DNA from: Strigamia acuminata
Lineage: Eukaryota; Arthropoda; Chilopoda; Geophilomorpha; Linotaeniidae
DNA length: 64,000 nucleotides
Assembly: GCA_949358305.1 (NCBI GenBank)
Contig: OX442322.1
Coordinates: 7,006,001-7,070,000 of the forward strand
Reading direction: 5' to 3'
Numbering within the stretch: the first letter of the stretch is position 1; the number at the start of each line of letters is the position of its first letter. The notes under the pieces are model-generated. The model was not told the origin of the DNA. It did no database searches and saw nothing but the letters and a program-made list of their open reading frames with translations. The position numbers were made by a program, and so were the translations under genes. Shown here piece after piece: positions 10,207-21,073 of this stretch.

Positions 10207-11555
10207 CTAGTTTTCCGTCTGCTGTTGGGTGTTAACTGTAGTGCTAGGACCTTCTCTTCTACGTCTTCTTGGTCTTCCAGCATTACTACCTCTATCCTGT
10301 TGGTATCTTGGTGGATTATAAAACTCGCAAGTAAAGTGATGATAGCATCCACAAGATCGATTATTACTATTATTATCATTATTAGTATTATAACCTTGCC
10401 TACCACCTTTATTGTTACTACCTCTTTGAAAATTCTGATACTGAAAATTCTGACCTCCTCGTTTCATTGGCGTATACCACTGGCTTCCTATCAAGATGGG
10501 TTCTTCTAACGTCGGTTCCACCGTCTCAAGAGCTAATAACCGTTGTCTTAACATTGCATTTTCAGCTAAAAGCTCGGCGTGGGTTAATGAGGTTTCTACA
10601 GTTCCACTCAGTTTACCTGATGTCGCTGGAGTTACCTTTTCATCCACCACCTTTTTGAAAAGTGAGAGCAGTAAATCCGCTGGATCCTTAACCTTGTGGG
10701 TCTCGTACAACTTCACCCTCTGTTCCATCTCTGCCAATGTGGATGGGAATACTGTGATTATCATCTTCTTCATGTCGGGTTTCATCCCTTGATAAACATA
10801 ATTAATCTTTTGATGTCAGTGAGCTCCGGCCTTACAAAAGCACACTAAGCCAAAACTTTTTTCATATAGGCATCTGCTGTTCCTTCTGTATGTGACATAA
10901 AATGAAGAGTATTTAAAACATTTTCCTGGCCTCTACGAAATTTATTTTCTAGTTGTGGTTTCCACTCTGTCCAAGTCCATGTTGGATTCTTTTTGAGCAA
11001 TTCCACATACCAAGCCAGACCATCAGTTTTTAACGCTAATGGCAATTGTTTAACTCTCTCATCATCTGTGCCTATTGTAGCTTCATAAGCCACGAGCCAC
11101 TGATCAATATTCCCTTTTTCGGTGTCGAAACAAACGACAGGTCGCTTTTGTATCATCAAACTCTTAAATAAATCAGTTAATACTGCTGTTGGGTCCGCCA
11201 TCTTGGATACTATTCCTTTTGATGTGGATCCTTGTGTGTTAGTTTTTAATAAAGGTGTTTGTATAGTCTTTATTGGTGTTAGTAACTCAAAAATTGATTT
11301 TAACTCTTTTGGTTTTATTAATTTCAAAGGTGAGGACAAATCAATTTCTTGTTGCGATAATGAATCTTGAAAATGATCCTCCTCCTTTATTTCAACAACT
11401 GGATTCTCCTCCTTTATCTCAGGTCCCGAATGTGATTTTGATTTCTTCCTACTTTTAGTCACGTTGGGATTATCCACTAGTCTCTGTAATTCCTGGTTCT
11501 GTAAATCTAGTAAACCGTCCGTTTGCGTCTGTGTAAGCTTCACTGGTTTATCCAC
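10207..11555 (-). pseudogene. Gypsy A gag, broken by a stop and a frameshift
   Basis: The minus-strand start at 11555 (MDKPVKLTQTQTDGLL) opens a charged N-terminal region. Next comes a retrotransposon capsid-type segment (FDTEKGNIDQWLVAYEA, ALKTDGLAWYVELL, KPQLENKFRRGQENVL). A TAG at about 10845 and a frame change near 10800 separate it from the C-terminal part (10785-10207), which ends in an Asn-, Gly- and Arg-rich tail with a Cys/His cluster (CGCYHHFTCEFY) in place of a clean CCHC knuckle. Position and content identify it as gag, the particle protein. The lesions sit in a copy whose LTRs are nearly identical, so the parent may already have been defective. Confidence 0.8.
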
Positions 11556-12324
11556 TATTAAGCCTTGAAATGCACTATAATTTTTATTTTCACTACTCTA
11601 TAATGCACCTCCACACATTCACTATAACCAAAATTCACTAATCACTTATTCTGAAATAAATCCTTAAGCAATTAATCTTCGAAGTCAACATAAACCTCAA
11701 CAAAAACCAGAAAAAACACATTGCCTATAATGGATTCATTATCAATCAATGTTTTATCATTAAATAAACACTCAATATTCAAAATCCTTATCCTGAAAAA
11801 TATTCTCATTTTAATGTTTTGAAAAAAAAAAACAATTATCAAAATCCTAGAAGATAAACAATTATTATTATTAGTCAACAACAGAATCTATATAAATTAT
11901 TACTAATTTATCAATTTCCTGTAAAAAAAATTAAATTTATTAAGACTTTATTAAATATATTATTATCAAAACAAACTTTCTTGCAAAATTCAATATTCAA
12001 CAATATTAAACAACTTTAATAATTAAATCCAAAATATTATTCAACTCAATGCAATCTTATTAAATATTCAATCACTATACTGTCTTCAAACTCTGAGTCA
12101 CTCTATGATTCACTCTTATTTCTATCTAATATGCAAATTAATCTGCACTATTCCTAAATTTTATAAGAATTTCTATTATTTTTACTGAGTTTTTACGGGG
12201 TTTTAGCTCTAATTATTCAATTTTTACACAAAACTGGCTGATTTTTACTATAAATTTTCACTTTTCACTACTTTTATCAAACCAATTAGTGGATCTAAAA
12301 AGAAAACCCCAATCTCCACCACTT
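11556..12324 (-). other. Gypsy A 5' leader with probable primer binding site
   Basis: About 770 bases of very AT-rich sequence with no convincing gene. On the minus strand, 2-3 bases after the LTR end at 12325, the sequence TGGTGGAGATTGGGG begins. It starts with TGG, as primer binding sites do, but I cannot assign the tRNA. Confidence 0.5.
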
Positions 12325-12818
12325 TGTTACGTGGCCAAATGGCCAATGGTGACCACGTAACTTATAACTTGTTTTTACTTTACTTTAGCTTCACTAATAC
12401 TAGCTGAGCTAAAGAGTGGCTTAACTAAACTAAGAGTGAAATGAAACGAAGCCAGAGTTTAAGATTGAAAACAATACAGTGTCTTTATTCTTTAAATCAA
12501 AACACTTAAATCATAAATACAAAATGTGAACTAAATCTAAACTAAACCTAAAAGATACTCTAAGATATGATTAACACTTTGATTCAATTTGGAGGGAAAC
12601 CATGCCATATGCTGGCTGGTGCTAATTGCTTAGCAGCCCGGGATGGACTGAGCTCCAAGAGCCAAAGTGGCTCTTTTATACCAGAGTCACCCCCCTGAGT
12701 TAATCCAGATTGACCAGCCCGTGATGTCACCATCACGTACGCTGGCTAGTGATAGGTTTTGACAACTTCTTTAATTCTAGCGCTGGTTTGAGCTGGTCGG
12801 CAGACGACGCAACTCAAC
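12325..12818 (-). repeat. 5' LTR of gypsy A, outer end truncated
   Basis: Matches 321-814 with about two substitutions (for example AATACC/AATACT and GAAACAAAG/GAAACGAAG). It breaks off after GCAACTCAAC, so the final CGCGTGACA of the other copy is missing and copia I sequence begins at 12819. Confidence 0.9.
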
Positions 12819-13545
12819 TCAATAGTTTGGTAACCTATTTTCCCGTAGTAAAATGTTTACTCCCATTGCAATGTCATTGTTGACGCTCTCAGAGATGGAA
12901 TAAATTTCAGAGTTGGTAGCTTCTATTCCAGTAATCCCGATCCCAATACATACGGCGATTTCAACCCATTCACTTAATTCTTTTGGGGAATAATCCATCC
13001 CATGTCCCAAACTAATTCTTTTTACTTTCCTGCCAAATATATGTTCAGTTTCCTTTACCCAATCCTGAAACATATCAATTACACTTTTCCCATTCTTTGA
13101 ATGTCTAATCCAGATTTATTGCGAACAATCATCAACTAAAACCATGTATTGTTCTCCCATTTTGTGTGGGACATCCCAAACACTTAGATATATCAAATCT
13201 AAAACCTCCCCGAGGTGAACCTTCTGTGTTGGGGGCATATCTGGCTTTGTAGCTTCTGTTACTACACAAGATGTATGAGGGACAATCCCTTTTATCCTTT
13301 AATAGGACACCAAATACTCTATTTGATTGATCCATGCCAAGAACACTCTCTTTATGTAGATGTCTTAAACGCGTCTGCCACAAATAAAGAGGAAGGGCTC
13401 TGTCTTTTCTTTCCTTAGACTTTTTAGTAAACTCGGATTTCCCTAAAATCCCTTTCCGGTCCTTGGTCTCAAAACAATTGCTAACAATCCTGGTCATGCT
13501 ATATGACTTCTCCCCCTCATTGTTAGTAATTGGGACTTTGCCCAA
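12819..13545 (-). pseudogene. Copia element I, pre-integrase and integrase core, degenerate
   Basis: Two minus-strand frames. The first (13545-13132) holds a pre-integrase zinc-finger region (LYLWQTRLRHLHKESVLG). The second (13073-12819) holds the distal integrase core: ETEHIFGRKVKRI, the HGMDYS motif where DNGGEY is expected, then NSEIYSISESVNNDIAMGVN in place of the usual NSVAERANRTI, ending NRLPNY. The catalytic Asp-Asn-Gly and Glu motifs are therefore eroded. After this point gypsy A begins. Old, nonfunctional copy related to copia G. Confidence 0.7.
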
Positions 13546-13584
13546 ATTTACAGAATCCTTGGACTTCTTAGTCCTCCTCGAAAA

Positions 13585-15126
13585 CTATTTCTGATTTGCC
13601 ATATCAGAAATAAGGGGATTGCTACTCTTAATTGCAGTCGAGCCACTATGCTTTCTGTTCCCCTTCTTATCATTTATTTGAACTTTGTTCAAAATCTCAA
13701 AACTCCCGTATCTATGTTGAGTTTCCCGGTGTTGTTGATCATTAATTGAGATCTCACTCAAAATATCCATGGCATTCGAAACCCCATTCGAATCAACCAT
13801 CTCACAATTCCGATTTTCATTGTTCGTGCTTGGCACGTCGCTATTCGCTGTCTTTCCCACATTAAACATATGTGTCTCACAAATTGCCCTGATTGAAACT
13901 CCAATCGCTTTAGCCAAACTATTTGGTTTGTGAGTTAGTGCGCTCTTAATGATAAAATGTGTTAATAGCGATACATTCTTGTCAAAGTCAGAATCCAAAT
14001 CAGCTGTGTCAACCGCATGCTTTGTTACAAAGGGTGTGGTTACACTCACATTTGAAACCATGGTGCAATAATCAACCGTGAATTCATTATACTCATTCCT
14101 TTGTGCCACCAAAAATGGTTTGCTGATTTTATTTTTGTAAACAGCCAGTCTCCCATGTGCCATATTAGTGGTTAGGCCAATTCGGTCTAATTGTCCCAAT
14201 GAATTCAAATTTCTCCCACTTTTGGGCACAAACCAAACATCCTTTAAAAATAAATTTGCCTTCTTATTCCCATTTAAAGAGAACAGACGGATATCTCCAA
14301 TCCCCATGATTTCTAAATCATTTACAAATTTGTTTAATGGCCTGAAATTACAAAACCACTTTTTACAAGATGCCACATGGTTGAAGACCTGGCTATCACA
14401 ATGCCAAATAATATTTCCAAATATATTACTTCTCTTGGTTGTAGAATTTTTAAAATTCTCCTTGTCTTTATCGCTGAATGACTGCACATCCTTTTCACAC
14501 GTATGCATGTCGGAACAGTTCCTATCACTGCAAAATCTTGTACCAGTCTGTGTTAATTCCCGCATCCCAGATGAGGAGAGATTTCCTTGTCTCCTAACTG
14601 AAGGACAATCCCTGGCAAGATGACCCACTCCGCCACAATTAAAACAATAGGTGACACACGTCTTTGTCGAAGATTCCAGTCTGTTCCCGCAATAAAGTCC
14701 GTTTTTTGCATTTAATGCCGTGCAAAAACTCAAATTACTATGTCCATTCTTAGAATGTTGCGGAATCCTTTGGCGTTGCCAATCACTTGCGCCATAACTG
14801 TCCATGTTGACATTACGACAATTGACTTCACCGCCAAAAGCAGTCCCCTGATCCTCCAGGTTATACACGTGGATTTTATCCACATTTTGATTCCAAATAA
14901 TTCGATTTCCTTGTACATTAGTATCATTATCATGATACGATGAGTCAGGGAACTGTCCTCTGACCTTTTGACGCGCCTGGCGCGCCCACACAACGTGCCA
15001 ATTGTCCAAATTGGTTTTAAAACCCGGCAATCGTCCTCGGGTTTGGAACAATCTTCCACTGTCTTTTAAAGACATTGTTGCTGCACTTAAAATGAGTTTA
15101 CCACAATAAATCACTATTCGTTGCAC
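13585..15126 (-). pseudogene. Copia element I, nucleocapsid and protease region
   Basis: Minus-strand open frame of 513 codons. It contains a CCHC zinc knuckle (CFNCGGVGHLARDCP, about residue 160) and then a protease-like segment aligned with copia G: WHCDSQVFNHVASC where G has WYIDTGATDHF, followed by LKDVWFVPKSGRNLNSLG where G has LQNVYFAPNFKKNLLSLG. The Asp-Thr-Gly active site has become Asp-Ser-Gln, so proteolysis is not expected. No capsid domain of normal copia length precedes the knuckle; either it was lost or it lies in the unreadable stretch to the right. The open frame is long for a relic, but the key residues are gone. Confidence 0.65.
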
Positions 15127-16329
15127 TTTTCACTTTGAAAACACTTGTCGCACAATAAACACAATTTTTCCCTCAAAAGGTAGGCGAAAAATGCACAACT
15201 TCCCGGGGGAATCTTTATAAGAGAGATTGAAACCCGAATCTGGTCGTCCTGATAGCTTCCGACCGCCAACCTGGTGGCGCGGGACGGCTACCTTGTACCA
15301 CGGACAAGCCCAGACCGGAATAAGACTGCACTTGGGTGACTACCCGAAGGATGCAGAATAATCAAAATTGCCCAAACAAAAACTTATTAACTATTGACAA
15401 AATAATTCGACCCAGAATATACACTATTATCGGTGTGAAGATGACTTCAATGCTGTCTTCAATGCTGCTAAGCAATCCCACGACGTAATAAAGCTGCTCC
15501 AGCGAAGAATGCGCACGGAAATGAAGCTGACGTGCCTTCCACGCGCACTCTTCCGTGCAAACGCGGGAAAAATCGATCCCAATCGATAAACGCACGTCCG
15601 CGTCGTTGCAATGGCACTCCGGGGCACCAACTTGCGGGTATCCGCTCCAAAATCGTCGATAACGTCGCTACGACGTTGCCAAATCGATCGAGATTTCAGT
15701 CCTCGATCGTCGCCAGCGAAAAATCGACTTCCCGTCGAATAATCGATTCCAAAACTGTTCGAAATGATCGTTGGTCTTCTCCAACGATGTTGTAGTGTTC
15801 CCACGTTGATTTAATCGACGATGGAACACTTCTTCACCGCTAAACAGCCAATCTCGCTGCTACTAGTGAAGAACGATGGGCGTCGCCATCTTGGATCGTG
15901 ACGTCATCGTTGCAAACATTTCGCTCGATTTGCAATAAAACTCTTTATATTTTCGCCCAAAAATAACAACAATAATTCGAATACAGTTCTTACAGTCCAC
16001 TATGACTATCCAGCGTTGAATCCACGTAAAAAGCAATCGAATTCCGTTGCAAATCCTTCGTTTTCCGTCCAAAACACTGCTTGCCGATTCCACGATAACG
16101 TTGCCGACGAAAATCCGACTTCCCGTCGAAAATCCGCGCCCAAAACGTCCGTTGGTGCTTTCCAACGATGCTCGTGCAGTTTGTTGTTGATTAGAGAGGT
16201 TCTGCTCGGCGTTTAAACTGCAACTCCTGACCTCTAGCACCGGAAATCGTCATCAGTTTTTGTGCTGACGTCACAGGGGCGGAGCTTATTTCCACGTTGT
16301 ACTTCTAGCAATCCCGTTTACAACTTGTG
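15127..16329 (-). other. Probable copia I upstream region and left flank of the Harbinger element
   Basis: No convincing gene. On the minus strand two 125-codon open frames (15804-15427 and 16240-15863) share the motif STGSR followed by FFAGD or IFVGN, and the DNA shares blocks such as CGACTTCCCGTCGAA and the CCAACGATG motif. The region therefore contains a diverged direct duplication with a spacing of about 410-440 bases. It may be the leader and LTR of copia I. The left end of the Harbinger transposon must lie between here and 16330, but I could not identify its terminal inverted repeat. Confidence 0.35.
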
Positions 16330-17224
16330 ATGGCCGACCTTGAGGGTGTAGTAGAACTTGTAAGTTTTTTTAGTATTTTCTTCCTAATTTTTCATGAATT
16401 TTTTAATTAATAATTGACAAAATTAATTGCTATGTATACAGGTTATTCCAGCTTCAGAAAATGGACGAAAAAACAAAAAACCACCATTTAGGTTTGCAGC
16501 CCAACATGATGTTTTGTTGCTGCGTGAAGTGGCGGCAAGCAACCCATTCCTTAAACCTTCCATTTGGTTAGAAATTAGTGACCATTTGAAGGTTCTGGGA
16601 ATGCCTGTTGATGGTCGAAGATGTAGAGACAGGACTACATTGCTTTTGGATTATTTTAAGAAAGAAGATTTTGATAATTTAAGAAAGTAAGTAAAAAAAT
16701 TAAAAAAAATTTTGTTATTATAATTTTTTTTTACTGTTTAATTTTTATTAAGGTCTGGAACTGAGGAGGATTATACAGAGAAGGAACAGCTTCTTCAAGA
16801 AATTGTAGAATTAAAAAAAAGGCTGTTCTTTCTAAAGAGTCTACCACAGCCCAAAAGAAGAGGAATGATGCGGACAGTCAAATCGCACAAGAAATTCGGC
16901 AATAGGCAATGGAGTCTCTTGCTAGTCGATCGCCTTCACCGAGGACTGATTCGCCTTCACCAACAACATGTACAAAAGTTATTTTATAAAATTAAACATT
17001 AAAATTAATTCACTATTCACATTTCAGCTGAACCCAAAAGGAAGAAAACCAAGAACTGCGAAGTGATAGAATTTCTGAGAGAGAAACATCAAAAAGAGTT
17101 TGAGCACCGGCAGAGAGAATTGGATCTTCAAGAACGTTGCATGGCATTGGAAGAAAAAATACATGAAGCTGATAGCAAGGAACGAACCAGATTGATGGAT
17201 ATTCTAATTTCAAAGTTCTCCTAA
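16330..17224 (+). pseudogene. Harbinger-associated Myb/SANT-like DNA-binding protein gene (four exons)
   Basis: Four exons can be placed by GT-AG borders and frame: 16330-16359, 16442-16686, 16753-16969 and 17028-17224. Exon 2 encodes a Myb/SANT- or zeste-type DNA-binding domain (FRFAAQHDVLLLREV, IWLEISDHL, GRRCRDRTTLLLDYF). Exons 3-4 encode a Ser/Pro linker and a charged C-terminal coiled coil (EHRQRELDLQERCMALEEKI). PIF/Harbinger transposons characteristically carry such a second gene, whose product helps bind the ends and import the transposase. Here it faces the transposase gene, whose stop is about 260 bases downstream. Exon 3 has a 1-base frame change after an A run (about 16815) and an in-frame TAG (about 16903), so the copy is broken. 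Confidence 0.72.
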
Positions 17225-17239
17225 ATTATCTGTATTAAT

Positions 17240-17490
17240 ACAGGTAAAATGAAGAAAATAAAATGAAATAAAATAAGAATAAAATGTTTTTATTCTTGTT
17301 TTATTTCAGTTTATTTACTTCATTTTAAGCATACATGTCTGTATTTTTTAAGTAATAAAAACATTTCATTCTGATTTCATTTGATTTTATTTTCTTCATT
17401 TTAAGCATACAAGTTTTCTGTATTTTTAAAGGAATAAAAACATTACATTCTTATTTTATTTTATTTACTTCATTTTAAGCGTACATCTAG
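17240..17490. repeat. Short tandem repeat between the convergent Harbinger genes
   Basis: Three imperfect copies of a unit of about 75 bases, each containing CTTCATTTTAAGC followed by ATACA or GTACA; the motif starts at 17318, 17394 and 17468. AT-rich, located in the shared 3' region of the Myb-like and transposase genes; the last copy runs into the transposase stop at 17487. Confidence 0.7.
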
Positions 17491-17876
17491 TCTAAAATGT
17501 TTAAATATTCCTCTAATGTCGGAGGTTCCATTTGAAAAAAACTATTAGTTTGACTTCTATACAGACACGTGTAGCAATTAGTAATAATTGCACCAACCAA
17601 ATACAACTTCCCAACATGTTGTAAATACAGTTTTAAATTTTTTTTGAAATTTAAAAATGTAAAATACTGCACTATTTTGCCAAAGCCCCATTCAACGCTC
17701 TGGCGAACTGACGACATTGCAGAATTGAAGGCTGCCTGGTTTGGGGAAACTTGAGCACCCCTAAATGGTGCCAACAAACGAGGTGTTAATGGATATGCAG
17801 GTTAATGGATATACAGGACAAGGGGCACCCCGTTTTCCATTTTCGCATTTTTCTCATTCAGTTTCTCCAACAGACC
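17487..17876 (-). pseudogene. PIF/Harbinger transposase, C-terminal fragment
   Basis: The minus strand contains the end of a DDE_Tnp_4-type transposase: PAYPLTPRLLAPFRG, AAFNSAMSSVRQSVEWGFG (with the third catalytic acidic residue, Glu of VEWGFG) and a C-terminal helix region (VGKLYLVGAIITNCYTCLY), stop at 17487. The usual GDPAYP is preceded here by a stop, because TTAATGGATATGCAGG is partly duplicated (about 17787-17815). The fragment is cut at 17877 by element D, with target duplication GACC. The rest of the gene continues at 30467. Confidence 0.88.
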
Positions 17877-18871
17877 TGTCACGGCCCGGCATTTACGCGC
17901 TTTGTAATCCTCACCTAATTGTTGTGTTGTGCGCGTTATTCCGTGTGTTTTCCACCATTGTTAAAACTCCCAATAAATCCCTAAACCTATTTGTGTTTGA
18001 ATTTGAGTTTTGATTTGTCCTCATTTATGTTTATCCCTTGACCTGGCCTGGTGTGGCTCAATTTGGCCACATCAGACTAGTCTAAGTCAGGTATTTCCCA
18101 CTGTTACCCCTCCTGATTTCGTTTAGTTTATCCTATCTAATTTAAATATTTAGTCACTCGCGATTGACTCATCGCGATGATTATTCACGAGCGCGCCTGA
18201 TTGGCTTACGCGTGCTTGACTCATGGTTTTCCCCTCGTTTTCTGTGATGGACTTGGCCCAAGTTCACTTCTGAGCTGTTTCAGCCAAGTCTGATCAGAAG
18301 GCGTAAGACCATGAGCTATCGTAAGTGCCTTAACTGGCCGTTGTGCATTTGGCGACTTTTCCTGTGTTAATTCGCAGTAACTCCATGCAAGTTAACTCTG
18401 CGTGTTTGAGGATTTACATTATCATATCGCGTGTCTAAATTCCGCGTGTCATCTTTGTTTCCTTTCCTTTCGATGTTCTTTTGTGTTTACACGATGTTTT
18501 ATGCCGCTGATACGTGCCGAAGGACTAGAAGTTAGATTCAAGTAGCTAATGAGTTGTTTATTTCGTCTTTTGCGCGCGATTAGTGCGCGCTTGCTCGGTC
18601 TGGCCGCTCCGCCATTAGGGGCCCCTGCCAGATTAGCTTAAGCCACGTTAGCGTTGTTAAGTCCGCACGTGAGTATTACTTCTTCCACTTTTAAGACTCC
18701 AACAAACTCGGTAATAATTCGTAACATGATCGAATAGGGGGTTAAGCTTGCCGCCACACTTCAGGCTGCTTAACGTTGCCGGGCCCTTATTCGGGACCAG
18801 GCTCTCTTGTATCGTAACTGGCGCGTCTTTCAAACGCGGTTTCCAATACCAGAAACAACCGGTTCATGACA
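17877..18871 (+). repeat. 5' LTR of gypsy D
   Basis: 995 bp, repeated at 29472-30466 with one base change seen (GCGCGTTATT versus GCGCATTATT). Confidence 0.95.
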
Positions 18872-19084
18872 CGTGGTGCCGAAACCCGGGACCTTGTTGG
18901 AGTTTATTCAGTCTAGCGCATATAAACTAGTTGCTATTTAACAAGCATTAGTGGCGTTTTTTAGAGACTATTTTGCCGAAAGGAAGGTTTCAGAGTAACT
19001 AACTCTTCATAGTACTCGCGTATTGTTTAATTACGGTGCGCATCATTTGCAGTAAGCTGCTATTACCCTTATTGTCTCGCTAAC
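18872..19084 (+). other. Gypsy D primer binding site and gag leader
   Basis: TGGTGCCGAAACCCGGGA begins at 18874, two bases after the LTR, in the primer binding position. The rest is leader up to the gag ATG at 19085, which follows several short upstream ATGs in other frames. Confidence 0.8.
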
Positions 19085-21073
19085 ATGGCGAATAAGGAAG
19101 AAACTCCCGAGATAAAGAGAGGGATGTTTTCCGACCTCATAGATCGTTGGGATCCTGTGCGTTTACGTGTAGAGAGACAGCGACGTGAGGAAGTTGAAAG
19201 ATTACGCGGTCTGAGACCGGGCGCTCTTCGTGGGATGTTGGAGGAAATACCAACAGATTCCACTGACCAGCCTAGCTCTATGGAAAGAGATATAAACCCC
19301 ACTTTGGAGGGGCCGATAAGCGTGCATACAGTAACCCCGGCCAGCGTTACAGCTGGTTTGGAAGAAGAAGCGCGTTTGCAAAACATTGCTTTGGCTCCAA
19401 CAAGAAATGAATCAGAAGCGCCACCAGAGGTGCCTGGTTTGGGGGCTTATCTCCACGATATGGAGGTGGCAATTTCCGCAAGACTGGATCGGGCCATAAA
19501 TGCACAATTGCATGGTTGGGCCGAGGATACGGTCGAACGTGTAAGGAAAGTGGTGGAGGACTGTGCTGCTCGACAACCGCCGTTGGCGGATGGAATTTCA
19601 TTAATTCCGCCGCCACAGGAACCTCATATCCTCCTGGGCGTGTCGGGGCGGACGGTTCCCCAAATTGTACCTCGTTCCACTGGAGACGCGTCTGTAATTC
19701 TAACGCCAAGTGAGATAGTATTGGGTGGGGCCCGTGCAGCACCCGCTGTGCAGGGGAGAATCCATGTGCAGTCTCGTGAAGTGGATCCAGCCGTTATCCA
19801 AATTAACAGCGAAATAATGCGATCAATAATTCGCAGTAAGGCATCGGTAGTGGGTGCACCGCCATCCATACCGTTGAGCCAGCTGGAAAGAGAGAGAAAT
19901 TCTCAAAGTGGACAGCGGCCAAGGCCTAATGTTCCGCTTCAGACTGGTGCTGTTCCACAAATACCTGTATTTCAACAGACAGGACAATTACCGCAACAGC
20001 AATGGCGGCAGCAACCACAACAGTTTGCTCGAACTTCCGGTATGAGGATGGGGAAGTTACCGGAGTTCGATGTGAGCAAGGGCGCCTATAACGCAGTGGA
20101 TTTGTTTCTCACTCAACTGCGAGCCCATTTCTTTACTTCGGGAATGGCGGAGTCGGTGTATCTTGAGTATTACGTGCCTCAAGCTTTAAAAGGCGAGGCT
20201 CTGGACTGGTACATTGATTTGCTTCCGAAGCCTGAGTTTTGGGATGAGTTCGCGCATTTGTTTAAAGACGCGTTCTCTCTCACCGTCGCTGAAGCTACTG
20301 TCAATTTGGCGGAGAAGCGACAGGCGATGGGGGAGCCAACTGCGAAATTCTTGCGCGAGACTAACCGATTCCTACAGAAAACAGGGATAGTTGGGGACAG
20401 CCAGAAATGGGAGATAGCCCAACGACGACTGCAACCTGACGTTGCGGAAGTCATGCGTCAAATGGGCGTATTAACCTTGTCACAAGCCATTGTTAGGGAA
20501 CAGCAAGCAGATAGCGAGCTGCAACTACGATCTCTCCATAAGAAAGATTTCGACCTGCACGGGGTTAAGCGAGGCCAAATGCCGGTTCCCCAGCATGCAG
20601 CTCAGACTAAGCAAGAAGCCGCCGTGAAGAAACCGGTTGAGGTGGTTAAGAACTCGACTCGACATTTTTTCACGCGCAATAAGGTTGCGGCCGTGATGGA
20701 AGTCTTGGGTGAATTAAAGGAAGGTGGCATGTTTGATGATGACAATCAAAGCGTAATGGCACAGACAGTCCGTAGTATCATGGCTGCGAAAACTGTGCCT
20801 ATTGTTGGAACAGAGCCACCAGTAGAGACTGGAGAACCTCATGTCTGCAGTCAAAACAACTCCTTCGCTCAGGGCTCCGGCCCACCTAAGGACATTAAGT
20901 TGCCACCCGGAGCGGAGTGGGCTAAAAACAGGCGCGATCGGTGGTATATGCGTGACATTAAATTGAACGCTCCGCTATGCCCGCACTGTTACAAACCCTG
21001 GGTCGTTCCGGGAAACGAGAGAGGGCCCCCACTGAAGTCCGACGCCAAAGTGGTGGACCCAAAGAAGAAGTAG
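19085..21073 (+). CDS. Gypsy D gag
   Basis: 662 codons from the first long-frame Met after the leader. The N-terminal 290 residues are charged and then rich in Gln and Pro. The capsid region runs about 320-480 (FDVSKGAYNAVDLFLTQL, YYVPQALKGEALDWYIDL, FWDEFAHLFKDAF, KWEIAQRRLQPDVAEVM), the usual Ty3/gypsy gag pattern. The C-terminus lacks a CCHC knuckle; a single CPHC pair near the end and a basic tail (VVDPKKK) are seen instead. It overlaps pol by 97 bases, with a -1 frameshift signal at 21010-21060. The frame is intact. Forms the particle that packages element RNA. Confidence 0.92.
   Translation: MANKEETPEIKRGMFSDLIDRWDPVRLRVERQRREEVERLRGLRPGALRGMLEEIPTDSTDQPSSMERDINPTLEGPISVHTVTPASVTAGLEEEARLQNIALAPTRNESEAPPEVPGLGAYLHDMEVAISARLDRAINAQLHGWAEDTVERVRKVVEDCAARQPPLADGISLIPPPQEPHILLGVSGRTVPQIVPRSTGDASVILTPSEIVLGGARAAPAVQGRIHVQSREVDPAVIQINSEIMRSIIRSKASVVGAPPSIPLSQLERERNSQSGQRPRPNVPLQTGAVPQIPVFQQTGQLPQQQWRQQPQQFARTSGMRMGKLPEFDVSKGAYNAVDLFLTQLRAHFFTSGMAESVYLEYYVPQALKGEALDWYIDLLPKPEFWDEFAHLFKDAFSLTVAEATVNLAEKRQAMGEPTAKFLRETNRFLQKTGIVGDSQKWEIAQRRLQPDVAEVMRQMGVLTLSQAIVREQQADSELQLRSLHKKDFDLHGVKRGQMPVPQHAAQTKQEAAVKKPVEVVKNSTRHFFTRNKVAAVMEVLGELKEGGMFDDDNQSVMAQTVRSIMAAKTVPIVGTEPPVETGEPHVCSQNNSFAQGSGPPKDIKLPPGAEWAKNRRDRWYMRDIKLNAPLCPHCYKPWVVPGNERGPPLKSDAKVVDPKKK

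Larger units (their letters stand above)
321..12818 (-). mobile_element. Gypsy element A (LTR retrotransposon, minus strand, contains element E)
   Basis: Two near-identical direct repeats bound it: 321-823 and 12325-12818. The LTR ends form an imperfect inverted repeat (TGTTACGTGG at 321, CCGCGTGACA ending at 823). Read on the minus strand the order is right LTR, leader, gag, protease, reverse transcriptase, RNase H, integrase, a remnant extra ORF, a purine tract and the left LTR, which is the Ty3/gypsy order. The interior is interrupted by plus-strand gypsy E at 4096-8918. The right LTR lacks the last 9 bp present in the left one, so no target duplication can be recognised. The LTRs differ at only about two positions by eye, but gag and pol carry several stops and frameshifts. 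It belongs to the same lineage as element B. Confidence 0.9.

Noticed and set aside
17765-18013. Frame spanning the gypsy D LTR, repeated at 29405-29608
   Set aside because: Same end sequence comes from the LTR copy; each start lies in unrelated flanking DNA.
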